Source: Paenibacillus faecis (GTDB lineage: Bacteria; Bacillota; Bacilli; Paenibacillales; Paenibacillaceae). Taken from it: a DNA stretch of 64,000 bases. Made by a program: the position numbers and the translations under genes. The stretch lies in the NCBI RefSeq assembly GCF_008084145.1, contig NZ_VSDO01000004.1, positions 634,202-698,201 on the forward strand, given 5' to 3'. This document shows positions 45,283 to 53,617 of this stretch, piece by piece. A model generated the notes under the pieces. The model saw nothing but the letters and a program-made list of their open reading frames with translations. It did no database searches and was not told where the DNA came from. The first letter of the stretch is position 1, and each line of letters opens with the position of its first letter.

Positions 45283-45503
45283 CAGACGGGCAGGTCTCCT
45301 GGCTTCCGGACCTTCCGGCGCCTTCCCGCGGACGATAGCGTTCGCAGTGGCCTAATGCCGGAGGTTGCTGGCTTATGGGGAGCGAGATCCGGTGGGATCT
45401 CACTCTATAAAAGCTTCCGGTTACAGTGGCGGGACCGCAGCGGATTTGCACCGCACTTCCCTATTAAGCCCCGGCATCGTTCTTGTGCCGGTTCACCCGT
45501 CTG
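45283..45503 (-). ncRNA. cobalamin (B12) riboswitch upstream of nrdDG
   Basis: On the minus strand the conserved core GGGAAGTGCGGTGCAAATCC, then GCGGTCCCGCCACTGTAA, and at the 3' end the B12 box AAGCCAGGAGACCTGCC. P1 closes as CAGACGGG with CCCGTCTG (45496-45503 and 45283-45290). Binding of adenosylcobalamin is expected to favour the terminator and switch off the B12-independent anaerobic reductase. Confidence 0.95.
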
Positions 45504-45504
45504 T

Positions 45505-45520
45505 ACACTATATTTGGTTG
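45505..45520 (-). promoter_or_regulatory. NrdR box 2 (nrdD promoter)
   Basis: CAACCAAATATAGTGT on the minus strand, 12 of 16 matches to ACACWATATATWGTGT. Lies just downstream of the predicted transcription start, 32 bases (three helical turns) from box 1. Confidence 0.75.
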
Positions 45521-45530
45521 TTGTTGTAAC

Positions 45531-45559
45531 ATCATAACCCAATATATTGTGTTTGTAAA
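45531..45559 (-). promoter_or_regulatory. nrdD promoter with NrdR box 1 in the spacer
   Basis: Minus strand TTTACA (45554-45559), 17-base spacer, TATGAT (45531-45536). The spacer contains ACACAATATATTGGGT (45537-45552), 14 of 16 matches to the NrdR box, so bound NrdR would cover the -35/-10 region. Confidence 0.8.
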
Positions 45560-45719
45560 CGGGCGGATAACTAGATTCAAGGTTGAAAAACAGCTGAAAA
45601 ACAGTCGAAAGCAAACAGGATGCGGGGACTCGGCGACGAAAAAAATATAGTAGATTTTGAGGCAAGATTGTGGCGGACTAGAGGTAAGCGTTTGCTAGGT
45701 TGAGAGGGGAAACTGAGCG

Positions 45720-45925
45720 TAACGTGCGTAACGGAAATAATAGCCGCTATTTTGCATAATATCGCTCGCTCAGAGATTTAACGGAAATGATAGCTGCTAT
45801 TTTCGAAAATATAGCCTCGGAGGCCCCGGATTTAACGAAATAGCTGCTATTGCGTCCGTTAAAAATATAAATGGGCTGTTTTGGCCGAAATAGCCGCTAT
45901 AGTTTCCGTTAGAATCCGTTGACGT
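45720..45925. repeat. intergenic cluster of AATAGC-GCTATT palindromes
   Basis: AATAGCCGCTATT (45737-45756 region), GATAGCTGCTATT, AAATAGCTGCTATTG and AAATAGCCGCTAT recur four times within 190 bases, usually next to AACGGAAAT or CCGTTA. No gene is visible between 45561 and 46057. Confidence 0.75.
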
Positions 45926-46057
45926 TCTATGAGCCGGCCAAACTGCTCATTTACGCCCGGCAAACGTAACCTTTTGTCCTTGGCGGATTGAATTCCACGC
46001 CCCGAACTTGCTACAATGAATGAAAATCCGGTTAGCGGAAAAACAGGAGGAGATCAC

Positions 46058-46366
46058 ATGGCGATCGCGGAAGTGACGGTTATTCCGATCGGTACAGGTT
46101 CCACCAGTCTGAGTTCTTATGTTGCCGAACTGCAACAGGTTCTAGCGAAGCAGGAAGGAATCCAATACACCCTGACTTCGATGAGCACGATCATCGAGGG
46201 GCCGCTGGATCGAATTTTTGCGGCGATTCGCGCAATCCATGAGGCTCCGTTTCAATCCGGAGCACAGCGCGTCTCCACCTCGGTCAAAATCGACGACCGC
46301 CGGGACAAAGAGAGCTCCTCCGAGCAGAAGCTCCGGTCCGTGCAGGATAAACTCGGCCCATCCTGA
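46058..46366 (+). CDS. MTH1187/YqgV-family thiamine-binding protein
   Basis: 102 residues from ATG 46058 behind AGGAGGAGATCAC. AEVTVIPIGTGSTSLSSYVAELQQVL then YTLTSMSTIIEGPLDRIFAAIRAIHEAPF matches UPF0045/MTH1187, a ferredoxin-like fold that binds thiamine or its precursors in the cytoplasm in characterised members. The polar C-terminal tail (DDRRDKESSSEQKLRS) is usual. Stands alone upstream of tRNA-Thr. Confidence 0.9.
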   Translation: MAIAEVTVIPIGTGSTSLSSYVAELQQVLAKQEGIQYTLTSMSTIIEGPLDRIFAAIRAIHEAPFQSGAQRVSTSVKIDDRRDKESSSEQKLRSVQDKLGPS

Positions 46367-46477
46367 CCCGCGGCGACCGGGCTGCAATTGGAGGCGCGTA
46401 TTTGCCGAAAATTGACCCTTGCAATATTTTGAAAACCGAGTATAATAATTTTTGTTTCACTTCATAAAAGTGATTCC

Positions 46478-46549
46478 GCTGGTGTAGCTCAGGGGTAGAG
46501 CAACGCACTCGTAATGCGTAGGTCGGGGGTTCAATTCCCTTCACCAGCA
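46478..46549 (+). tRNA. tRNA-Thr (anticodon CGT)
   Basis: 72 bases folding as a cloverleaf: acceptor GCTGGTG/CACCAGC, D-arm GCTCAGGGGTAGAGC, anticodon stem ACGCA/TGCGT with loop CTCGTAA (CGT, positions 34-36), TTCAATTCC T-loop. Discriminator A; CCA is not encoded. Confidence 0.95.
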
Positions 46550-46568
46550 TCTTTCATAACACAAACAC

Positions 46569-46606
46569 AGCGCGTCTTCCGAGGTTTTCGGGGGGCGCGT
46601 TTTTTT
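46569..46606 (+). terminator. terminator after tRNA-Thr
   Basis: GCGCGTCTTCCGAGG pairs with TTTTCGGGGGGCGCG (several G-U) then TTTTTTT, 20 bases past the tRNA. Confidence 0.85.
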
Positions 46607-46616
46607 GCGCGGGAAA

Positions 46617-46820
46617 TTATTTTGATGCCTTCCGTCGGAGTTCGTCCTCCTTGAGGGTAATGCCGGTATCCAGTATAGTGTTCTCGAAATTGGACAACAT
46701 ACCTTCTACGCGGGTATAGCCTGGGAAGCGGGAAATAACCGCAGGTACAACCCCAATTATTAGTACTTGGCGACGAACAGTGGAATTATAGTGGGGATCG
46801 TTAAACCAAATATGTACTTA
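46617..46820 (-). pseudogene. start-less ORF remnant, unknown
   Basis: Minus strand reads about 66 codons without interruption, ending RVEGMLSNFENTILDTG then ITLKEDELRRKASK and stop at 46617, preceded by WFNDPHYNSTVRRQV. No ATG, and only a weak GTG at its very start after a stop; no ribosome site. The residue pattern looks protein-like, so it may be the tail of a decayed gene. Not assigned to a family. The rest of 46607-46912 shows nothing. Confidence 0.3.
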
Positions 46821-46912
46821 TTCACATTAGGGACTAGGCTCCACGCTTGTCAGCATAACTTAATTTGAAAAGTAATAAGAATGAGGTATGACGTTTTTAT
46901 TCCGGGGGGAAC

Positions 46913-48400
46913 ATGGAAAAGCCTCATTTATTGATGCAATCTGCAATAAGAGCTGGCGCGATGGCTTTCGTAAAATTACTCGGTTTAGTCGGACGAGTCA
47001 TTTTAGCCAGGATGGTTGGTGCGGAAGGAATCGGCCTGTATCAAATGGCCTACTCGTTTTATGGGTTTGTAATTATGCTTTTTGGGGGAGTGCCTACCGC
47101 TCTGGCGATCATTACCGCAAAAAAGCCGGGCCAGGGGTGGCAGCTCCTAAAAATTTTATTATTTGGTTTTATCGTTCTAGGCAGTGTGGTCAGTCTGATT
47201 GTTTTTATGGAATCGACATGGCTCGCCAAGCTGCTTGGGAATTCGGATTTAAGCGGTTTATTGAAAAGCATGGCTTTGGCCATTGTGATCGCACCATTGC
47301 TGGGGTTGCTGCGGGGATATCTGCAGGGACTCGAACAGTTTGGCATTATAGCCGCCTCGGAAGTCATTGAGCAGGCTGTTCGAATTTTTTTCATGCTGCT
47401 GATTGTGTATTATTGTCTGCCATCCGGAATAGGGAATGCCCTGGGAAAGGGTTTGTACGCTACTTTTTTGAGCATGATTTTCTCCTTACTAGTTGTAACG
47501 ATTTATATCGCTCAAAATAACTTGAACTCTTCAAGCGAGCACCCAAAAAAAGATTCTTTTCCTGTAAAGTGGTTAGTTCAGACATCGTTCTTGATATCCA
47601 TTACCCGGTTGTTAATCCCTGCCTCTGAATTTTTGGATGCAATCATCATCCCTAACAGATTAATGGCTTCGGGATACAGTTCTGCAGAAGCTACATCCAT
47701 TTTTGGCATTATCACGGGCATGGCCCTCACCATCGTATACACCCCAACGCTTATTACCGAAGCGCTTAGCTATACATTAACCATGAGAATCGCTTCCGTG
47801 TGGCAGCGAAAGGAAGGTAACAAATTTAAAGAACTGCTGCGTATAACCATGAAATTAAGCTGGCTATGGGGTTTAATTTCAACTTCGTTTTTATTCGTTT
47901 ATGCCGAAGAATTATCCGTGTACATATTTGATACAGATAAACCTAGTGAATTAATCAAATATTTATCCGTTGTTCCTATTATTGTCGGTTTTCGAGAAGT
48001 ATCCACCAGTATACTTTGGGCTCAGGATATTAAAAAGACTCCATTTACTGGACTGGCCATAGGCATATCCATTTCAACAATTATTCATTATTTTGTCATT
48101 GCCATACCGGGGTATGCCTACATTGGAGCGGCTGCGGGCGTATTGACTATGGAAGTGGTTTCGTTGCTTTGGAACTTAGCGGTGTTTAGAAACAAAATGA
48201 ATATCATCAAGACGATCCCTTCGGCGTTTCTGGATCTCCTGGTCATTGGCGGAATCGGTACTTTTTTGGCTGAAACGAAGTCCAGTACATTATCCAGTTT
48301 AATGGATTTTGTTATGAATGGTATTTTCTTCTTCTCTTTAACCGGGATTTATTTTGTTTTGCGGTGTAAGGAAGTGAGTAAAATGAGCTACATGTTCTAA
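46913..48400 (+). CDS. SpoVB-like polysaccharide/lipid flippase (MVF/MOP superfamily)
   Basis: 495 residues, 12-14 hydrophobic helices, start after GGGGGGAAC. N-terminal KLLGLVGRVILARMVGAEGIGLYQMAYSFYGFV and GGVPTALAIITAK are characteristic of SpoVB/YabM-type flippases, which move lipid-linked precursors (peptidoglycan or exopolysaccharide) across the membrane, in SpoVB during spore cortex formation. AT-rich compared with flanking genes. Twenty-six bases separate it from the polysaccharide deacetylase gene, suggesting a shared envelope-glycan role. Confidence 0.88.
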   Translation: MEKPHLLMQSAIRAGAMAFVKLLGLVGRVILARMVGAEGIGLYQMAYSFYGFVIMLFGGVPTALAIITAKKPGQGWQLLKILLFGFIVLGSVVSLIVFMESTWLAKLLGNSDLSGLLKSMALAIVIAPLLGLLRGYLQGLEQFGIIAASEVIEQAVRIFFMLLIVYYCLPSGIGNALGKGLYATFLSMIFSLLVVTIYIAQNNLNSSSEHPKKDSFPVKWLVQTSFLISITRLLIPASEFLDAIIIPNRLMASGYSSAEATSIFGIITGMALTIVYTPTLITEALSYTLTMRIASVWQRKEGNKFKELLRITMKLSWLWGLISTSFLFVYAEELSVYIFDTDKPSELIKYLSVVPIIVGFREVSTSILWAQDIKKTPFTGLAIGISISTIIHYFVIAIPGYAYIGAAAGVLTMEVVSLLWNLAVFRNKMNIIKTIPSAFLDLLVIGGIGTFLAETKSSTLSSLMDFVMNGIFFFSLTGIYFVLRCKEVSKMSYMF

Positions 48401-48426
48401 ACAGAAAAAATCTAGAAGGTGACCCT

Positions 48427-49170
48427 ATGAAAAATCGTTTAATCTTGTTGTTCTTCAGTGCCTCTTTGTTTATTGGTTCAGGGGCGGTTTCCAGTGAGCC
48501 GATCAAGAAAAATCGTCAATATTATGAGGAGAGAAAGGATATTATATGGGAAGTCAAGACGGATCAAAAATTGATCGCTTTAACTTTTGATGATGGACCC
48601 GACCCTGAAGAGACCATTGAAATTTTGGATGAGTTAAAAAAATATAATGCAAAATGCACATTTTTTGTGATTGGAAAAAGGGTGGTCGAGTATCCCGACG
48701 TTGCCAAAAGGGTTGTGGCTGAAGGTCATGAATTGGCAAATCATACGTATAACCATGTTTACTTTAAAAAATCAAGCTTATTAAGCGAGGTAATACAAGA
48801 GCTTCATCAAACTGAAACTGAAATCATGAAAATAACCGGATTTAAAAGCACTTTGTTTCGGCCACCCGGAGGAATTTACAATGATAATGTCATTTTAGCG
48901 GCCAAAAAATTAGGATTAATGCCTGTATTATGGTCATGGCATCAAGATACGCGTGATTGGAGCAAACCGGGCGTAAATGCAATTGCCAACAAAGTACTAA
49001 AGAATGCAAGAAACGGCGATATTGTGTTAATGCATGATCAAGTTCACGGACATTCGCATACGGTTCAAGCATTAAAAAAGATTTTACCCGAATTAACCAA
49101 AAGGGGTTTCAGAGTAGTTACCGTAACAGAACTGATTAATTCGGATGGAGCACGGCAGGTTGGCAAATAA
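48427..49170 (+). CDS. secreted polysaccharide deacetylase (NodB domain)
   Basis: 247 residues with an N-terminal signal peptide (about 20 residues). NodB motifs: TFDDGPD (catalytic and metal Asp), HTYNH (metal His pair), RPPGGIYND, DTRDW and LMHDQVH. The order and spacing match PdaA/PdaB-like CE4 enzymes that remove acetyl groups from N-acetylglucosamine or N-acetylmuramic acid of cell-wall glycans. RBS AGAAGGTGA. Co-oriented with the flippase and followed by a terminator. Confidence 0.92.
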   Translation: MKNRLILLFFSASLFIGSGAVSSEPIKKNRQYYEERKDIIWEVKTDQKLIALTFDDGPDPEETIEILDELKKYNAKCTFFVIGKRVVEYPDVAKRVVAEGHELANHTYNHVYFKKSSLLSEVIQELHQTETEIMKITGFKSTLFRPPGGIYNDNVILAAKKLGLMPVLWSWHQDTRDWSKPGVNAIANKVLKNARNGDIVLMHDQVHGHSHTVQALKKILPELTKRGFRVVTVTELINSDGARQVGK

Positions 49171-49183
49171 GTTCGTACGAGGC

Positions 49184-49214
49184 AGGAGATGAGCGCTTTG
49201 CTCATCTCTTTTTC
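49184..49214 (+). terminator. terminator after the deacetylase gene
   Basis: GAGATGAGC-gcttt-GCTCATCTC followed by TTTTTC. Confidence 0.9.
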
Positions 49215-49286
49215 TTTGATGGGATTTCTAAGGTGTTTTAACTTATAAAACAGAGTATGACAGTGGGATTGAAAGGAAATTATCCA

Positions 49287-49315
49287 TTGACATATCCCTA
49301 CTAAACCTATAAGAT
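49287..49315 (+). promoter_or_regulatory. promoter of the tetR-ABC operon
   Basis: TTGACA (49287-49292), 17-base spacer, TAAGAT (49310-49315); start expected near 49322. Confidence 0.75.
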
Positions 49316-49326
49316 ATGAAACGAAC

Positions 49327-49340
49327 TGACTGACCAGTCA
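49327..49340. promoter_or_regulatory. TetR-type operator
   Basis: TGACTG-AC-CAGTCA, perfect 6-2-6 inverted repeat of the kind used by many TetR proteins, a few bases downstream of the predicted transcription start and 12 bases before the regulator gene: likely autorepression of the operon. Confidence 0.7.
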
Positions 49341-49351
49341 ATCTGGAGGGG

Positions 49352-49993
49352 ATGATTTCCATCGCTAACTTAAACCAGTCTAGACTACGGGACGCGAGAA
49401 AATCTCAATTGATGGAAATCGCAGTTGAGAGATTTGCAAAATACGGTTATCAGAATACGAAAATTTCTGACATCGTCAATGACGCGGGCGTTGCGCAGGG
49501 CACATTTTACTGGTATTTCAAGAGCAAAGAAGCTATAGCTCTCGAAATTATTGAGTCCGGCAGAGAAGCTTTACTTACCGTCATCCAGAGAGGTTATCGT
49601 ACGGAAGCCGGCTCTGTGCAGGAAATGGTTCAGGGGTCCGGGCGCTTGCTGGCCGATATTTTTAGATTCGCTCAGGAGCACCGGTATTTCATGGAACTAC
49701 TGCTCACGGGCAATGGAGAAGAGGAAGCCATCCGAAATGCGTTTCGAGAAACCCGCATTGAAATGGAGAAGTCCTTCAGGCGAAATATTGAACGCGCCGT
49801 TGAACTGGGGATGCTGCCGAAGTCAACGGATATACATATACGGGCGGCGCTGCTGATGAGCCTGATTGAGGGCATTATTGCGAGATGGCTGTTTGGTCCT
49901 AGTCCCGCAGAATCCAATCTGGCTGAACTTACCGTGGATGAATTGGCGGCGGAAGCCGTTCATTTCGAATTTTTCGGATTGCTTGGGATATGA
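49352..49993 (+). CDS. TetR/AcrR-family transcriptional repressor
   Basis: 213 residues; ATG 49352 with CTGGAGGGG just upstream. N-terminal helix-turn-helix SQLMEIAVERFAKYGYQNTKISDIVNDAGVAQGTFYWYFKSKEAIALEII is a textbook TetR DNA-binding domain (about 17-66); the C-terminal ligand domain has the TetR_C_6-like pattern. First gene of the operon, 36 bases before the peptide-type permease genes, so it most likely controls that importer through the operator in its own leader. Ligand unknown. Confidence 0.9.
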   Translation: MISIANLNQSRLRDARKSQLMEIAVERFAKYGYQNTKISDIVNDAGVAQGTFYWYFKSKEAIALEIIESGREALLTVIQRGYRTEAGSVQEMVQGSGRLLADIFRFAQEHRYFMELLLTGNGEEEAIRNAFRETRIEMEKSFRRNIERAVELGMLPKSTDIHIRAALLMSLIEGIIARWLFGPSPAESNLAELTVDELAAEAVHFEFFGLLGI

Positions 49994-50029
49994 CAGGTTC
50001 AGACAGCATGAGAAGGAGGATGATGTGAG

Positions 50030-51040
50030 TTGCTGAAATACGCGCTTAGACGTATAGCCATGATGATTCCAAGTATTGCGGGAATCGTCATGATCACGTT
50101 CATCTTGACAAGAATTTTACCGGGGGATCCGGCCCTGATGATTACAGGGGAACAAGCGCTGCCGGAGTTTGTGGACAAAGTTAGGGAAGAGTATGGCTTC
50201 AATCAACCGCTGTATATCCAGCTGTGGGATTATATCAAGCAGTTGCTCCGGGGAGATTTGGGGTTTGCCTGGCATACCGGACACTCGGTTGCATCCGATT
50301 TTGTCTCACGGTTTCCGGCCACCTTGGAGCTTACCCTGGCGAGCATGTTTGTAGCTTTGATCGTAGCGATTCCTCTCGGCATTGCGGCGGCTTCCCGGCA
50401 AAATTCGATTTTTGATCATATAGCCCGGGTGCTTTCCTTTATCGGCTCATCGGTTCCTATTTTTTGGCTGGGATTGCTGCTTATTACGCTATTCTACTCC
50501 AAACTTGGATGGCTGCCCGCCCCGATGGGACGTATTAGCGGCGGGATTAATCCGCCGACCCATATCACGGGCTTGTATGTGCTGGATAGCCTACTAAGCT
50601 GGGACATGATCGCACTCAAAAGTTCGCTGCATCATTTAATTCTGCCCGCGATCTGCTTGAGCATGGGGACGATGGCGATCGTTACAAAAATGGTGCGGGC
50701 GAGCATGCTGGAGGTCATACGGCAGGATTTCATGAGGACGGCCAAAGCAAAGGGATTATCCCATGGAGCGGTTATCTATAAACATGGGCTGATAAATTCG
50801 CTAATCCCTTCGCTGACGGTAATCGGATTGCAATTTGGCGCACTGCTTGGCGGAGCCGTAATTACGGAGACGATCTTTGTATGGCCGGGGATCGGGAACT
50901 ATGTGACGGAGTCGATTCTTTCGGCCGACTATGCCCCCATTCAGGCGATGACACTGATCAGCGCCATATTGTACGGATTCATTAATCTTATTGTCGAATT
51001 GCTATATGGGGTGCTTGATCCCCGGGTGAGATATGAATAG
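50030..51040 (+). CDS. peptide/nickel-type ABC transporter permease (DppB/OppB family)
   Basis: 336 residues, TTG start after AAGGAGGA. N-terminal MLKYALRRIAMMIPSIAGIVMITFIL and LPGDPA, then VRASMLEVIRQDFMRTAKAKGLS (coupling loop EAA-like) and GALLGGAVITETIFVWPGIGNYV, all typical of DppB. Six helices with the large periplasmic loop between the first two. Forms the channel with the DppC-like protein; next gene overlaps by 8 bases. Confidence 0.92.
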   Translation: MLKYALRRIAMMIPSIAGIVMITFILTRILPGDPALMITGEQALPEFVDKVREEYGFNQPLYIQLWDYIKQLLRGDLGFAWHTGHSVASDFVSRFPATLELTLASMFVALIVAIPLGIAAASRQNSIFDHIARVLSFIGSSVPIFWLGLLLITLFYSKLGWLPAPMGRISGGINPPTHITGLYVLDSLLSWDMIALKSSLHHLILPAICLSMGTMAIVTKMVRASMLEVIRQDFMRTAKAKGLSHGAVIYKHGLINSLIPSLTVIGLQFGALLGGAVITETIFVWPGIGNYVTESILSADYAPIQAMTLISAILYGFINLIVELLYGVLDPRVRYE

Positions 51041-51914
51041 ATCAACAAAATCAACAAGACCATCATGGGCAAGTTTCATGGGGAGAATCGCGGCAAAAAA
51101 ACTGTTATTAGTCGGTTTAATCCTGGTTCTCGCATGGGTGATATTGGCGATATTAGCTCCGTGGATTGCGCCGTTTGGCCCCGACGAAATACGGACGGAG
51201 GACAAACTGCAAACCCCGAATATGGTGCATTGGTTCGGGACGGATAATTTCGGCAGAGATATTTTCAGCCGGATTTTGTACGGAGCGAGAGTCACGCTTT
51301 GGACAGGGATGGTAGCGATCGGAATCGCTTGTATCGTCGGGATTCCGCTTGGTGCGATCGCAGGTTATTTTGGTGGAAAAATCGGAAATTTCATCATGAG
51401 GTTGATGGATATTCTGCTCGCTTTTCCATCGCTGATATTGGCTATGGCGCTCGCGGCGTCGATCGGTCCCGGTTTGTTCGGCGCGCTGCTGGCGGTGGGG
51501 ATCGTGGCGATCCCGGAATTCGCCCGCTTGATGTACGGCCAGACTGTAGTGATTAAAGAGAAGGAATTTATTGAAGCCAGCCGGGCGCTCGGCGTTCGAC
51601 ATTCCTCGATTATTTTTCAGCATATTTTACCGAACGCATTGGCTCCGGTTGTTGTGCAGATTACGCTGGGCTTGGGATCGGCCGTTTTGATCACCTCAAG
51701 CCTCAGCTTTCTCGGTCTGGGGGTGAAGCCTCCGACGGCAGAATGGGGGGCTATGATCTCCTATGGCCGCGATTATATTATTTCGGGCGAGTGGTGGATG
51801 ACGGTGTTCCCGGGCGCTGCTATTGCTACAACCATTTTCGGATTCATATTGCTTGGAGATGGATTGCGTGACGTTCTTGATCCGCATGGCCAGTCCTCTA
51901 AACAAAATTCATAA
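51033..51914 (+). CDS. peptide/nickel-type ABC transporter permease (DppC/OppC family)
   Basis: 293 residues; start inside the previous gene. LAPWIAPFGPDEI, HWFGTDNFGRDIFSRILYGARVTLW, the coupling segment VIKEKEFIEASRALGVRHSSIIFQHILPN and SLSFLGLGVKPPTAEWGAMIS identify DppC. Partner of the DppB-like permease. Confidence 0.92.
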   Translation: MNRSTKSTRPSWASFMGRIAAKKLLLVGLILVLAWVILAILAPWIAPFGPDEIRTEDKLQTPNMVHWFGTDNFGRDIFSRILYGARVTLWTGMVAIGIACIVGIPLGAIAGYFGGKIGNFIMRLMDILLAFPSLILAMALAASIGPGLFGALLAVGIVAIPEFARLMYGQTVVIKEKEFIEASRALGVRHSSIIFQHILPNALAPVVVQITLGLGSAVLITSSLSFLGLGVKPPTAEWGAMISYGRDYIISGEWWMTVFPGAAIATTIFGFILLGDGLRDVLDPHGQSSKQNS

Positions 51915-51936
51915 CTATAGACCAGGGGTGGAAGAC

Positions 51937-53550
51937 ATGAAAAAAAGCAACTTGTTTATCCTTATTTCGGCTTTGCTGGTATTGGCGCTCGCATCGGGCT
52001 GCGCGCAAAGCTCCAATCCCAAGGGAGCTGCGGGGAATAATACGGCGACAAAGGCCGAGAACTCCACGGGGGCTGATTCCGCGGCCGGGAAAACCATTAC
52101 GATCGCTTATTCGCAAGGAGCCGGTCAAACGATGGACCCGCATGAAGCGGCCGACTTGACTTCAGCTTCCTATGCCTTCGCTCTGTATGACACGCTTGTG
52201 ACCAGCGCAACGGAAGAAGTCGATGGCAAAACCGTGGGACGGACCGATAAAGTCGTTCCTTCGCTGGCTGAATCCTGGAAAGTTTCCGATGATTTGACGA
52301 CGTATACGTTCACCCTCCGGGACGGTGCCAAGTTCCAAAGCGGCAACCCCGTCAATGCCGATGCCGTCGTGTACTCGTTTGAGCGGGTAAAAACCAAAGG
52401 TGAAGGCGGAAGCCTTTATAAGCTGTCGAATATTCAGTCGGTTACGAAAATCGACGACAAAACTGTAGAATTCAAGCTGGGCGCTCCCAACCATTTGTTC
52501 CTGAAGTATCTGGCAACCTTTACGTTCTCCATCGTCGATCCATCCGTGGCCAAAGACCAGCCGGAGGATTACTTAACGCAGCATTCCGCGGGTTCCGGAG
52601 CTTTTAAACTTGAAAAATGGGATCCCGCCACAGAAGCCGTATTTGTAGCCAACAAAGACTACTGGAATGGTGCCCCTAAGGTTGACAAAGTTATCGTTAA
52701 ATATGTAGCGGAAGCATCGAACCGCGAAATGTTCCTTGAAAAAGGAGAGGTCGATGTGGCGCTCGATATCCCGGCAAAAGACGTAGAGAGCCTGTCGAAG
52801 AAAGACAACATCACGATCAGCTCGGAATCGTCCAACCGGATCGTGTATCTTGGCATGAACGCGAATTTCAAGCCGTTCGATCAGTTGAAGGTGAGACAAG
52901 CCATCAACTATGTTATCGATCAAAACAAGTTGATCCAGGATGTTGCCTTCGGGCAAGCATCTCCACTGAAAAGCTCGATTTCCAGCAAATCTCCGGATTT
53001 TACCGCCGAGGGAAATGAATATGAATACAACCCGGAAAAAGCTAAAGCGTTGATGAAAGAAGCGGGCTATGAGAACGGATTTACCTTTGATCTGACGGTA
53101 AACTCCTCCACCCAGGATTATGAAGATATCGCGGTCTTGCTTAAAGCCGAGCTTGAGAAAATCGGAGTAACCCTGAACATTAACAAAGTAGCTCCGGCGC
53201 AATACCGCGAACTGATCAACAATAAAAAAGCGGCGGCTTTTCTCGGCAAATATACTTCACTGGTAAATGACCCATCCTATCATTATGGATTCCTGCTGGA
53301 TAGTAAAGGTGCTTCCAACTACACGGGTTACAATAGCAAAATCGTTGATGACCTGTTGGCGCAGGCGAATGTCGAGCCGGATGATGCGAAGCGGTCGGAG
53401 CTGTACAAACAAGTACAGAAACAGGTGACGGCGGATTCCCCTTGGGCTTATCTCTATGAAAGCAATCTGATTGTCGGAATCAGCAAGGGCGTAAACGGGT
53501 ACATCTTCTACCCGGATGAAATTATCCGTTTCAGCTCATTGTACAAATAA
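51937..53550 (+). CDS. ABC transporter substrate-binding lipoprotein (SBP_bac_5 family)
   Basis: 537 residues from ATG 51937 (AGGGGTGGAAGAC upstream). Lipobox LASGC (Cys22), Ser/Asn/Ala-rich linker, then ITIAYSQGAGQTMDPHEAADL, the SBP_bac_5 start, DDLTTYTFTLRDGAKFQSGNPVNADAVVYSFER (family signature region) and NREMFLEKGEVDVALDIPA. Two-lobed extracellular receptor for oligopeptides, nickel or other solutes; specificity not readable. Placed between permeases and ATPases, giving a complete importer. Confidence 0.93.
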   Translation: MKKSNLFILISALLVLALASGCAQSSNPKGAAGNNTATKAENSTGADSAAGKTITIAYSQGAGQTMDPHEAADLTSASYAFALYDTLVTSATEEVDGKTVGRTDKVVPSLAESWKVSDDLTTYTFTLRDGAKFQSGNPVNADAVVYSFERVKTKGEGGSLYKLSNIQSVTKIDDKTVEFKLGAPNHLFLKYLATFTFSIVDPSVAKDQPEDYLTQHSAGSGAFKLEKWDPATEAVFVANKDYWNGAPKVDKVIVKYVAEASNREMFLEKGEVDVALDIPAKDVESLSKKDNITISSESSNRIVYLGMNANFKPFDQLKVRQAINYVIDQNKLIQDVAFGQASPLKSSISSKSPDFTAEGNEYEYNPEKAKALMKEAGYENGFTFDLTVNSSTQDYEDIAVLLKAELEKIGVTLNINKVAPAQYRELINNKKAAAFLGKYTSLVNDPSYHYGFLLDSKGASNYTGYNSKIVDDLLAQANVEPDDAKRSELYKQVQKQVTADSPWAYLYESNLIVGISKGVNGYIFYPDEIIRFSSLYK

Positions 53551-53559
53551 GAAGAAGGG

Positions 53560-53586
53560 ACCCCCGAGCCGAAGGGCAGGGGGTCT
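53560..53586 (+). promoter_or_regulatory. intercistronic hairpin after the binding-protein gene
   Basis: GACCCCC...GGGGGTC with an internal GAGCC-GAAGG loop, no T-run. Probably an mRNA-stabilising structure raising binding-protein expression, like the one at 30.5 kb. Confidence 0.55.
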
Positions 53587-53617
53587 TACCTACTTTAATT
53601 CATCGGGGGAGGCCGCT

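Noticed and set aside
45101-45451. N-terminal extension of nrdD in the same frame
   Set aside because: It translates the cobalamin riboswitch and terminator; the ATG at 45100 has a perfect ribosome site and matches the family start of the catalytic domain.
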